A program made the position numbers and the translations under genes. This document shows positions 18,413 through 25,185 of a stretch of DNA of 28,815 bases, in pieces. The stretch spans positions 1-28,815 of the forward strand of contig SKSP01000108.1 of the NCBI GenBank assembly GCA_007122945.1, given 5' to 3'. This stretch comes from Ilumatobacteraceae bacterium (GTDB lineage Bacteria; Actinomycetota; Acidimicrobiia; Acidimicrobiales; Ilumatobacteraceae). Every line of letters starts with the position of its first letter. The stretch's first letter is position 1. Below the pieces are notes generated by a model that was not told the DNA's origin, did not search any database, and saw nothing but the letters and a program-made list of their open reading frames with translations.

Positions 18413-19420
18413 TCACGGCGCGTGCCGATCGAGCAGCACGGCGTCGCCGAACGACAGGAACCGGTAGCGCTCCGCGAGGGCGATCTCGTACAGCCGGCGC
18501 CAGCGCGGCCCGACGAAGGCGTCGATCATCATCAGCAGTGTGGTCCGCGGCAGGTGGAAGTTCGTCATCATCACGTCGACCACCTTCCACTCGAACCCCC
18601 GGTGGACGAACAGGTCGGTGCGGCCGGCGAGCCGCCCGGTCGCCGCGGCCGACTCGAGCGCACGCACCGCGGTCGTCCCGACGGCGACCACCCGACGGGC
18701 CGCGGCGCACGCCCCGAGTGTGTCCTCGGGGACCCGGTAGCGCTCGGTGTGGATCGGGTGATCGCGCGGGTCGTCGGTGCTGATCGGCCGGAACGTGTCG
18801 AGACCCACGACGAGGTCGACCGGCTCGACGCGCACGTCCCGGTCGCGCAACGCGTCGAGCAGCGTCTGCGTGAGGTGCAGACCTGCGGTCGGCGCGGCCG
18901 CCGAGCCCGGCTCGCGTGCGTACACGGTCTGGTACCGCTCGGCCCGGTCGAGCCGCTCGGTGATGTACGGGGGCAGCGGCATCTCGCCGTGCCGCTCGAG
19001 CACGTCGTCGGCCGGCCCGATCATCTCGACCTCGAACGTGTCGCCGGCCGCGGTCCGTTCCCCGATCCGGAGCACCGGTGTGCCGTCCGGGGCCGCGAGC
19101 TGCTCGCCGGTCCGCAACCGGCGCGCCGGGCGAACGAGCGCCTCCCATCGACGGCGTTCGCCGTCGATCGGTTCGAGCAGCAACGCCTCGGCCGCCCCGC
19201 CGGTCGACCTCCGCAGGGCCAGCCGGGCCGGGATGACCTTCGTCTCGTTGACGACGAGGACGTCGCCGGGTCCGAGCAGGTCGGTCAGGTCGTGGACGTG
19301 GCGGTGCTCGGGTGCCGCGCTCCCCCGGTCCACGAGCAGCCGCGCCGCGTCGCGCGGTTCGATCGGTGTCTGGGCGATGCGATCGACCGGGAGGTGGTAG
19401 TCGAAGTCGGCCGCTCGCAC
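18413..19420 (-). CDS. queA: S-adenosylmethionine:tRNA ribosyltransferase-isomerase (QueA)
   Basis: A 335-residue enzyme that transfers the ribosyl part of S-adenosylmethionine to preQ1 already in tRNA, giving epoxyqueuosine. The N-terminus DFDYHLPVDRIAQTPIEPRDAARLLV and the internal PPYI, RYQTVYA, GSAAAPTAGLHLT and TNFHLPRTTLLMM blocks are diagnostic. Length is normal. The start is GTG at 19420, since the conserved sequence begins at once; TAGCCT lies 8 bases upstream and there is no Shine-Dalgarno sequence. It is divergent from the dienelactone hydrolase gene and heads the queA-tgt pair. Confidence 0.96.
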   Translation of the reverse strand: MRAADFDYHLPVDRIAQTPIEPRDAARLLVDRGSAAPEHRHVHDLTDLLGPGDVLVVNETKVIPARLALRRSTGGAAEALLLEPIDGERRRWEALVRPARRLRTGEQLAAPDGTPVLRIGERTAAGDTFEVEMIGPADDVLERHGEMPLPPYITERLDRAERYQTVYAREPGSAAAPTAGLHLTQTLLDALRDRDVRVEPVDLVVGLDTFRPISTDDPRDHPIHTERYRVPEDTLGACAAARRVVAVGTTAVRALESAAATGRLAGRTDLFVHRGFEWKVVDVMMTNFHLPRTTLLMMIDAFVGPRWRRLYEIALAERYRFLSFGDAVLLDRHAP

Positions 19421-19428
19421 GGCGCGTC

Positions 19429-19434
19429 AGGCTA
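19429..19434 (-). promoter_or_regulatory. Putative -10 (TAGCCT), 8 bases upstream of queA
   Basis: It lies in the 54-base region between divergent queA and the hydrolase gene. queA begins with GTG and has no Shine-Dalgarno sequence. On the plus strand no TANNNT is found before the hydrolase ATG; the weaker AACACT at 6 bases may serve. Confidence 0.55.
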
Positions 19435-19474
19435 CGGCGCCGGGACACGTGACGGGCTGTGGAACACTCGTGCC

Positions 19475-20179
19475 ATGAGCGACGAGCGTTCCCTTCCGGT
19501 GTCCCGCGACGAGGGGGAGATGGACATGCACCTCTGGGTGCCCGACGCCGGGGCCGGCCCCGGGATCCTCGTGATCCAGGAGATCTTCGGTGTGGGCCCG
19601 TACATCCGGGCGGTGGCCGAGCGCCTGGCCGCGGCGGGCTACGTCGTCGGCGCCCCCGACGTGTTCTGGCGCTTCGCCCCGGGATGGGCCGCCGGCCACG
19701 ACGAGGCGGGCCTCCAGGCGTCGTTCGAGCAGGTCGGCAAGCTCGACCCGCCGCAGGCGATCGCCGATTGCACCGCGGCGCTGGGGAGCCTCGGCGCGCT
19801 CGACGAGGTGAGCGGCGCCCCGGGCGTGCTCGGGTTCTGCCTCGGTGGCACGCTCGCCTGGGGGGTCGCCGCCCAGGGCGACCCGTCGGTGTGCGTGAGC
19901 TACTACGGCTCCGGGGTCCCCGACATGCTGGGCCTGCTCGACCAGGTGACCTGCCCGACGCTGTTCCACTTCGGCAGCGACGACCCGTACATCCCGAGCG
20001 ACGGCGTCGAGCGGCTCGCCGCGGCGATCGACGGTCGGCCGGGGTTCACGGTGAACGTCGAGCAGGCCGGCCACGCGTTCGACAACCACGAGAGCGAGAT
20101 GTTCCACGACGAGGCCGCCGCCCGCGCCGCGTGGTCCAAGACGATGGCGTTCCTCGGCGAACACCTCCCCGCCGGCTAG
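19475..20179 (+). CDS. Dienelactone hydrolase family protein
   Basis: A 234-residue alpha/beta hydrolase of the dienelactone hydrolase family. The nucleophile is Cys122 in GFCLGGT, the acid is Asp170 in FGSDDPYIP, and the base is His200 in AGHAFDN. Glu36, which tunes the Cys in the classical enzyme, is also present (VIQEIFG). Classical members open the dienelactone of chloroaromatic breakdown, but single copies in core genomes often act on unknown esters, so the substrate is open. ATG 19475 is chosen because the frame upstream is a shadow of queA and tgt. The TAG stop overlaps the ruvB stop on the other strand within one CTAG. Confidence 0.92.
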   Translation: MSDERSLPVSRDEGEMDMHLWVPDAGAGPGILVIQEIFGVGPYIRAVAERLAAAGYVVGAPDVFWRFAPGWAAGHDEAGLQASFEQVGKLDPPQAIADCTAALGSLGALDEVSGAPGVLGFCLGGTLAWGVAAQGDPSVCVSYYGSGVPDMLGLLDQVTCPTLFHFGSDDPYIPSDGVERLAAAIDGRPGFTVNVEQAGHAFDNHESEMFHDEAAARAAWSKTMAFLGEHLPAG

Positions 20180-21219
20180 TCGAACAGGCCGGGGGCCGCC
20201 GCGCCCCGGGTCGGGGCGGCGAGGCCGAGGTGGTGGTAGGCCGCCGGCATGGCGACACGGCCGCGCGGGGTGCGGGCGATGAACCCCTGGGTGATGAGGA
20301 ACGGCTCGTAGACGTCCTCGACGGTCTCGGGCTGCTCGCCGACGCTGATGGCCAGCGTCGAGAGGCCGACCGGACCGCCGCCGAACTGCTCGCACAGCGC
20401 CGAGAGCACCGCTCGGTCGACCTTGTCGAGCCCGGAGTCGTCGACACCGAACAGGGCGAGCCCGTCGTGGGCGACCCCGGCGTCGATCGCGCCGTCGGCG
20501 CGCACCTCCGCGTAGTCGCGCACCCGGCGCAGCAGCCGGTTGGCGATGCGTGGCGTGCCGCGCGACCGGCGGGCGATCTCCCACGCACCGTCGGTGTCGA
20601 CGTGCACGTCGAGGATCCCCGCCGCGCGCTCGACGATGGCGCGCAGCTCCTCGTCGTCGTAGTACTCGAGCCGGGCGACGAGCCCGAAGCGGTCACGCAA
20701 CGGGCCGGTGATCATGCCGGTGCGGGTGGTGGCGCCGACGAGCGTGAACCGGGGCAGCGTCAGCCGGATGCTCGACGCGGCGGGGCCCTTGCCGACGACG
20801 ATGTCGATCTGGAAATCCTCCATGGCCGGGTACAGGATCTCCTCGACGGCCCGCGACAGCCGGTGGATCTCGTCGATGAAGAGCACGTCGCCGTCCTCGA
20901 GCTTGGTCAGGATCGCGGCGAGGTCGCCGGCGCGCTCGAGCGCCGGGCCGGACGTGACGTGGAGATGGACCTCCATCTCGGTGGCGACGATCCCGGCCAG
21001 CGTCGTCTTCCCGAGCCCGGGCGGGCCGGCGAACAGCAGGTGGTCGACCGCCTGGCCGCGGCGGCGGGCGGCTTCGAGGACGATCTCCAGGTGCTCCTTC
21101 AGCTCCCGCTGGCCGACGAACTCGTCGAGGGCGCGCGGCCGGAGGCCGGCCTCGACCTGCTCCTCGTCGGGCTCGCGCGGGTCGGCGCCGACGGCCGGAT
21201 CGAGGAACTCCTCACGCAC
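20176..21219 (-). CDS. ruvB: Holliday junction branch migration helicase RuvB
   Basis: A 347-residue AAA+ motor that drives branch migration together with RuvA. The N-terminus ends in LRPRALDEFVGQ. Walker A is GPPGLGKT (residues 65-72), Walker B DVLFIDEIHRL (111-121), sensor 1 LVGATTRTG, and the arginine-finger region GPLRDRFG. The C-terminal winged helix contains GFIARTPRGRVAM. The GTG at 21219 overlaps ruvA by 8 bases. The 3' end converges on the dienelactone hydrolase gene and the two stop codons share a palindromic CTAG. Confidence 0.97.
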   Translation of the reverse strand: MREEFLDPAVGADPREPDEEQVEAGLRPRALDEFVGQRELKEHLEIVLEAARRRGQAVDHLLFAGPPGLGKTTLAGIVATEMEVHLHVTSGPALERAGDLAAILTKLEDGDVLFIDEIHRLSRAVEEILYPAMEDFQIDIVVGKGPAASSIRLTLPRFTLVGATTRTGMITGPLRDRFGLVARLEYYDDEELRAIVERAAGILDVHVDTDGAWEIARRSRGTPRIANRLLRRVRDYAEVRADGAIDAGVAHDGLALFGVDDSGLDKVDRAVLSALCEQFGGGPVGLSTLAISVGEQPETVEDVYEPFLITQGFIARTPRGRVAMPAAYHHLGLAAPTRGAAAPGLFD

Positions 21220-21802
21220 GTCGCACCGCGAGCCGCTCGAGCGCGGTGCGCAGCAGCACCGCGGGGTCGTCGGAGGTCGGTAGGTCGCGCACGACCTCGC
21301 GGACCTCCTCGGTGGCGTACCCGAGGCCGGTCAGCGCCTCGCGGACCTCGCCGAGCGCGGATGGCGCACCCGCTCCCCCGCCCTCGGGATCGAGGTCGGG
21401 GACCGAGAGCCGGCTCTTCAACTCCACGAGCAGCCGTTCGGCCGTCTTCTTGCCGACCCCGGGCACGAGCGTGAGCGCCCCGACGTCCGCGCCCGCGACC
21501 ACGTCGACGAGCGCCGCGGGCGGATGGGTGGCCAGGATCGCCAGGGCCAGCGCCGGGCCGACCCCGTGCGTGCCGATCAGCACCCGGAACGTGGCCCGCT
21601 CGTCGCGCCCGGCGAACCCGTACAGCGTCTGGGCGTCCTCCCGGATGTGATGGTGGACGTGGAGGAACGCCGGCGATCCGGGTTCGAGCTCGGCCGCGGT
21701 GCGTGGCGAGACGGTGACCTCGTAGCCGACGCCGGCGACGTCGATCAGCACCGTGCCGTCGAGCCCCCGCTCGAGCACCTCGCCGCGGAGCGATCCGATC
21801 AC
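21212..21802 (-). CDS. ruvA: Holliday junction DNA helicase subunit RuvA
   Basis: A 196-residue junction-recognition subunit. The N-terminal OB domain starts VIGSLRGEVLE and includes GVGYEVTVS and HHHIREDAQTLYGF. Two helix-hairpin-helix motifs follow (GVGPALALAILA and LVPGVGKKTAERLLVELK). The C-terminal domain that binds RuvB carries EVREALTGLGYATEEV. The GTG at 21802 overlaps the ruvC stop by 4 bases; the open frame further upstream overlaps ruvC and is a shadow. Confidence 0.97.
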   Translation of the reverse strand: MIGSLRGEVLERGLDGTVLIDVAGVGYEVTVSPRTAAELEPGSPAFLHVHHHIREDAQTLYGFAGRDERATFRVLIGTHGVGPALALAILATHPPAALVDVVAGADVGALTLVPGVGKKTAERLLVELKSRLSVPDLDPEGGGAGAPSALGEVREALTGLGYATEEVREVVRDLPTSDDPAVLLRTALERLAVRRA

Positions 21803-22398
21803 GAACGGCTCCGGCGGGCGACGGCGGCCGCCACGCCACGTCGCAACGGTGCGCTGGCGAGATGACACAGCGCCAGGGCGGCGGCGTCGGCGGCGTCGGC
21901 GGGCCGGGGTGGAGCGGCCAACCCGAGCCGGCTCTGCACCATGCGCTGGACCTGCTGCTTGCCGGCACCACCCCAACCCGCGACGGCGTCCTTGACCTGG
22001 TTGGGGGTGTACTGCGCCACCTCGCAACCGGCCGTGGCCGCCTCGGCCAGGGCGAGACCGCTGGCCTGGCCGACGCTCATCGCCGTGCGCACGTTGACCT
22101 GGAAGAACACCTGCTCGACCGCGACGGCGTCGGGGGTGAACTCGACGAGCAGCGCGACGAGGTCGGCGCGCAGGGCGGCCAGGCGGGTCGGCAACTCGTC
22201 GTCGGGCGAGGTCCGGATGACGCCGAGCGCCACGGCCGTGGGGGCACCGGGGCCGTGCGCGTCGACGACGGCGTACCCGCACCGGGTGAGACCCGGGTCG
22301 ATGCCGAGCACGCGTCGGGGAGCGGAGGGACCACCATGTGCAGACCCGTGTACAGACCCGTGTACAGACCCGTGCGCAGACGTCGACCTCACGAACAC
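21799..22398 (-). CDS. ruvC: Holliday junction resolvase RuvC with a repeat-bearing N-terminal extension
   Basis: The core, from residue 30 (VLGIDPGLTRCGYAV), is RuvC, the nuclease that resolves Holliday junctions. It has catalytic Asp34 in GIDPG, the Glu in VEQVF, and the Asp pair in DAADAAALAL. As annotated it has 199 residues against about 170 for the core. The extra 29 residues are Ser/His/Gly-rich with HGSV-type repeats. The start is a choice among GTG 22398, GTG 22392 and GTG 22311. I prefer 22398 because a TAGACT hexamer lies 8 bases upstream, as in other leaderless starts here, while 22311 has neither hexamer nor Shine-Dalgarno sequence. It leads ruvC-ruvA-ruvB. Confidence 0.9.
   Translation of the reverse strand: MFVRSTSAHGSVHGSVHGSAHGGPSAPRRVLGIDPGLTRCGYAVVDAHGPGAPTAVALGVIRTSPDDELPTRLAALRADLVALLVEFTPDAVAVEQVFFQVNVRTAMSVGQASGLALAEAATAGCEVAQYTPNQVKDAVAGWGGAGKQQVQRMVQSRLGLAAPPRPADAADAAALALCHLASAPLRRGVAAAVARRSRS
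22341..22381 (-). repeat. Three 12-base tandem units at the 5' end of ruvC
   Basis: The plus-strand unit CAGACCCGTGTA occurs twice exactly, then once with the last two bases changed to CG, followed by a partial fourth copy. Read on the minus strand it keeps the ruvC frame and codes Gly-Ser-Val-His style repeats. It lies upstream of the conserved RuvC core. Confidence 0.93.
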
Positions 22399-22406
22399 CG
22401 GTTCGA

Positions 22407-22412
22407 AGTCTA
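22407..22412 (-). promoter_or_regulatory. Putative -10 (TAGACT), 8 bases upstream of ruvC GTG 22398
   Basis: TANNNT hexamer in the peroxiredoxin-ruvC gap. It supports the far-upstream ruvC start and so the N-terminal extension. It would also let ruvC-ruvA-ruvB be transcribed separately from yebC and the peroxiredoxin gene. Confidence 0.5.
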
Positions 22413-22455
22413 CTCGATCGGTGTCCGCCGGGCGCGGACCGTTCGACCCGGCTCG

Positions 22456-22908
22456 TCAGTCCAGCCGGGCGAGGGCGTCGAGCAGTTCCTCGACCGGACG
22501 GTACGTCAGCCCGGCCATCGCCCGGTGGGCGTAGCGGATCACACCGTCGGCGTCGATGATGAACACGCTCCGGCGCGGGAACCCGACCGGGCCGAGCGTG
22601 CCGTAGGCGGCGGCGACCGTCTTGTCGGTGTCGGCCAGGAGGGGGAAGTCGAACCCGTGCTCGCCGGCGAAGCGCTCGTGGCTGTCGACGTCCTGCGGGG
22701 AGATCCCCACGACCCGGGCATCGAGCGCGGCGAACCGATCGAGGCCGTCGTTGTAGCTGTTGAGCTGCTTGGTGCACACCGGTGTGTCGTCACCCGGGTA
22801 GAACACCAGGACGATCGGCCGGCCGAGGAAGTCGTCGAGGGAGTACGTGCGGTCACCGGTGCCCGGCAGCGTGAACTCGGGGGCGCGGTCGCCGACCCCG
22901 ACGCTCAT
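22456..22908 (-). CDS. Thioredoxin-fold peroxiredoxin (BCP/AhpC-TSA type), single-Cys
   Basis: A 150-residue peroxiredoxin that reduces hydrogen peroxide or organic peroxides. The active site is PGDDTPVCTKQ with Thr42 and peroxidatic Cys45, and the conserved Arg lies in GFPRRSVFII. Most BCP enzymes have a second Cys five residues after the first; here that position is Asn50 and no other Cys is present, so it must be recycled by an outside thiol. The ATG overlaps the yebC stop (ATGA), so the two are coupled. The stop is 57 bases ahead of the ruvC start. Confidence 0.93.
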   Translation of the reverse strand: MSVGVGDRAPEFTLPGTGDRTYSLDDFLGRPIVLVFYPGDDTPVCTKQLNSYNDGLDRFAALDARVVGISPQDVDSHERFAGEHGFDFPLLADTDKTVAAAYGTLGPVGFPRRSVFIIDADGVIRYAHRAMAGLTYRPVEELLDALARLD

Positions 22909-23654
22909 CCGGCCGCCGCCTCCATCACGTCGTCGGCGATGTCGAAGTTGGAGAACACGTCCTGAACGTCGTCGTTGTCCTCGATCGCCTCCATGATGCG
23001 GAGCACCTTCTTGGCGTCCTCGACGCTCTCGACCGGGACGAGGTTGTCCGACACCATCGGCGAGTCGGCCGACACGACGTCGAACCCGGCGGCGACGAGC
23101 GCGTCGCGCACCTCGAACACCGCCGAGGGTTCGCAGGTCACGCGCCAGGTGCCGCCGTCGTCGGCGACGTCGTCGGCGCCGGCGTCGAGGGCGGCCATCA
23201 GCACGTCGTCCTCGTCGGCGGCGCCGCCCACGAGGACGATGCCCCGCCGCGAGAACTGCCAGCTCACGGCGCCCGGCTCGGCCATCGAACCGCCGAGCTT
23301 GGAGAACACGTTGCGGATCTCGGCCCCGGTCCGGTTCCGGTTGTCGGTGAGCACGTCGATCAGCAGCGCGACACCGCCGGGTGCGTAGCCCTCGTACATG
23401 ATCGACTCGTACTGGCCGCCCTCGCTCTCACCGGTGCCGCGCTTGATGGCGCGGTCGATCGCGTCGTTGGTCATCTGGGCGGCCTTGCCCTTCTGCACCA
23501 TCGTGCGCAACGTGGCGTTCGAGTCGGGGTCGCCCCCGCCGTCTCGTGCGGCGACCTCGATCTGACGGGCGATCTTCGCGAACAGCTTGCCGCGCGCCTT
23601 GTCGGCGGCGCCCTTCTTGTGCTTGATGGTTGCCCATTTGGAATGGCCGGACAT
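22905..23654 (-). CDS. yebC: YebC/PmpR family protein (translation or transcription factor)
   Basis: A 249-residue member of the YebC family, with the invariant N-terminus MSGHSKWATIKHKKGAADKA, NATLRTMVQKGKAAQM and the YEGYAPGGVALLIDVLTDNRNRT block. These proteins were first described as transcription regulators. More recent work links family members to translation of proline-rich stretches. The ATG directly follows the pdxT TAG with no gap. A strong Shine-Dalgarno run (GGGGAGG) lies 8 bases upstream and is part of a small perfect hairpin. The gene is fixed between pdxT and ruvC in many Actinomycetota. Confidence 0.96.
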   Translation of the reverse strand: MSGHSKWATIKHKKGAADKARGKLFAKIARQIEVAARDGGGDPDSNATLRTMVQKGKAAQMTNDAIDRAIKRGTGESEGGQYESIMYEGYAPGGVALLIDVLTDNRNRTGAEIRNVFSKLGGSMAEPGAVSWQFSRRGIVLVGGAADEDDVLMAALDAGADDVADDGGTWRVTCEPSAVFEVRDALVAAGFDVVSADSPMVSDNLVPVESVEDAKKVLRIMEAIEDNDDVQDVFSNFDIADDVMEAAAG

Positions 23655-24254
23655 CTACGGGGCCTCCCCGTGAACGTGGACGTGGACGTGGTCGATGAAG
23701 CGTGCGTGCACCCGTGGATCGGGTGTCAGCTCCGGGTGGAAGGATGCCACGGTCACCCGCCCCTGACGAACCAGCACGGGCACGCCGTCGTGCTCGGCGA
23801 GCACCTCGACCGCGGGCCCACACCGCTCGACCTTCGGCGCCCGGATGAAGACGCCGTGGAACGGCGGACCACCGGGGTCGCCGGTGAGCTCCAGATCGCA
23901 CTCGAAGCTGTCGAGCTGACGACCGTAGCCGTTGCGGCGCACGGTGATGTCGACCGCGCCGAGGCAGCGCTGGTCGGGTCGTCCGTCGAGTACCTCGGCG
24001 GCGAGCAGGATCATCCCGGCGCAGGTCCCGAGGACCGGCAGACCGCCGTCGATCCGCGCCGCGATCGGGTCGAACAGTCCGCTCGAGACGAGCAGCTTCG
24101 ACATGGTCGTGCTCTCGCCGCCGGGCATGACGAGTGCGTCCACGTCGGCCAGGTCGCCCGGACGTCGGACCTGGCGGGACTCGACCCCGATCTCGGCAAG
24201 TCGCGCCTGGTGGGCGGCGAACGCGCCCTGGAGCGCCAGGACGCCCGCGATCAC
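23655..24254 (-). CDS. pdxT: Pyridoxal 5'-phosphate synthase glutaminase subunit PdxT
   Basis: A 199-residue class I glutaminase that feeds ammonia to PdxS. The catalytic triad is Cys78 (GTCAGM), His173 and Glu175 (SFHPEL). The N-terminus GVLALQGAFAAH and PGGESTTMSKLL are family signatures. The C-terminus ends in an unusual HVHVHVHG run coded by a 6-base repeat. The GTG start is 7 bases after the pdxS stop, so both subunits come from one transcript. Confidence 0.96.
   Translation of the reverse strand: MIAGVLALQGAFAAHQARLAEIGVESRQVRRPGDLADVDALVMPGGESTTMSKLLVSSGLFDPIAARIDGGLPVLGTCAGMILLAAEVLDGRPDQRCLGAVDITVRRNGYGRQLDSFECDLELTGDPGGPPFHGVFIRAPKVERCGPAVEVLAEHDGVPVLVRQGRVTVASFHPELTPDPRVHARFIDHVHVHVHGEAP
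23658..23670 (-). promoter_or_regulatory. yebC ribosome site folded into a small hairpin
   Basis: On the minus strand CGGGG-AGG-CCCCG forms a perfect 5-bp stem with a 3-base loop. It includes the GGGGAGG Shine-Dalgarno run 8 bases before the yebC ATG and lies in the last codons of pdxT. It could limit free initiation on yebC unless ribosomes arrive from pdxT. Confidence 0.5.
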
Positions 24255-24261
24255 GTGTCGG

Positions 24262-25161
24262 TCACCAGCCGCGATCCGCGTAACGCTCGGCCACCTGATC
24301 CATTCCGATACCGGTCATGGGTGTGCCCAGGCCCCGGCTGACCTTGGCGAGCATCTCCGGGTCGCGGAAATGGGTGGTCGCTTCGACGATGGCCCGGGCA
24401 CGTGGCGCCGGGTCGTCGCTCTTGAAGATCCCCGAACCGACGAACACGGCCTCGGCACCGAGCTGCATGGCCAGTGCCGCGTCCGCGGGCGTGGCGATCC
24501 CGCCGGCGCAGAACAGCGGCACGGGCAACGAACCCGTGCGGGCGACCTCCTGCACGAGCGGGAGCGGCGCCTGCAGCTGCTTGGCCCAGTCGAACTGCTC
24601 GGCCGGGTCGGCCTGGGTCAGCCTGCGGATGTCGCCGAGGATCGAACGGAGGTGGCGCACCGCCTCGACGATGTTGCCCGTGCCGGCCTCGCCCTTCGAC
24701 CGGATCAGGGCAGCGCCTTCGGCGATCCGCCGGAGCGCCTCACCGAGGTTCGTCGCGCCGCAGACGAAGGGCACGCCGAACGCGAACTTGTCGATGTGAT
24801 GGGTCTCGTCGGCAGGCGTGAGGACCTCGGACTCGTCGACGAAGTCGACGCCGAGCGCTTGGAGGACCTGCGCCTCGACGAAGTGCCCGATGCGTGCCTT
24901 GGCCATCACCGGGATCGACACGGCGGCGATGATCCCGTCGATCATCTCGGGGTCGCTCATGCGGGCGACACCACCGTCGCGCCGGATGTCGGCCGGCACG
25001 CGCTCGAGCGCCATCACCGCCGTCGCTCCGGCCTGCTCGGCGATCCTGGCCTGCTCCGGGGTGACGACGTCCATGATGACGCCGCCCTTGAGCATCTCGG
25101 CGAGGCCGCGCTTGACCGGGAAGGTACCGGTCGCGTGTTCGGGCGTGACGGGCTCGGTCAT
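24262..25161 (-). CDS. pdxS: Pyridoxal 5'-phosphate synthase lyase subunit PdxS
   Basis: A 299-residue TIM-barrel enzyme that builds PLP (vitamin B6) from ribose 5-phosphate, glyceraldehyde 3-phosphate and ammonia supplied by PdxT. Asp31 (GGVIMDV), Lys88 (PVMAKARIGH) and Lys156 (LIRSKGEAGTG) match Asp24, Lys81 and Lys149 of the Bacillus enzyme, shifted by seven. A TAGGAT hexamer, the best -10 match in the window, lies 7 bases before the ATG, so pdxS probably has its own leaderless promoter although the lipoprotein gene ends only 24 bases upstream. Confidence 0.97.
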   Translation of the reverse strand: MTEPVTPEHATGTFPVKRGLAEMLKGGVIMDVVTPEQARIAEQAGATAVMALERVPADIRRDGGVARMSDPEMIDGIIAAVSIPVMAKARIGHFVEAQVLQALGVDFVDESEVLTPADETHHIDKFAFGVPFVCGATNLGEALRRIAEGAALIRSKGEAGTGNIVEAVRHLRSILGDIRRLTQADPAEQFDWAKQLQAPLPLVQEVARTGSLPVPLFCAGGIATPADAALAMQLGAEAVFVGSGIFKSDDPAPRARAIVEATTHFRDPEMLAKVSRGLGTPMTGIGMDQVAERYADRGW

Positions 25162-25168
25162 GGCGTCG

Positions 25169-25174
25169 ATCCTA
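25169..25174 (-). promoter_or_regulatory. Putative -10 (TAGGAT), 7 bases upstream of pdxS
   Basis: A near-ideal actinobacterial -10 at leaderless distance from ATG 25161. No clear -35 was found upstream. Confidence 0.6.
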
Positions 25175-25185
25175 TCGACGCTCCC

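Noticed and set aside
22341..22381. Tandem repeats as a CRISPR or iteron array
   Set aside because: Units are 12 bases without spacers and stay in the ruvC frame; too short and too few for either.
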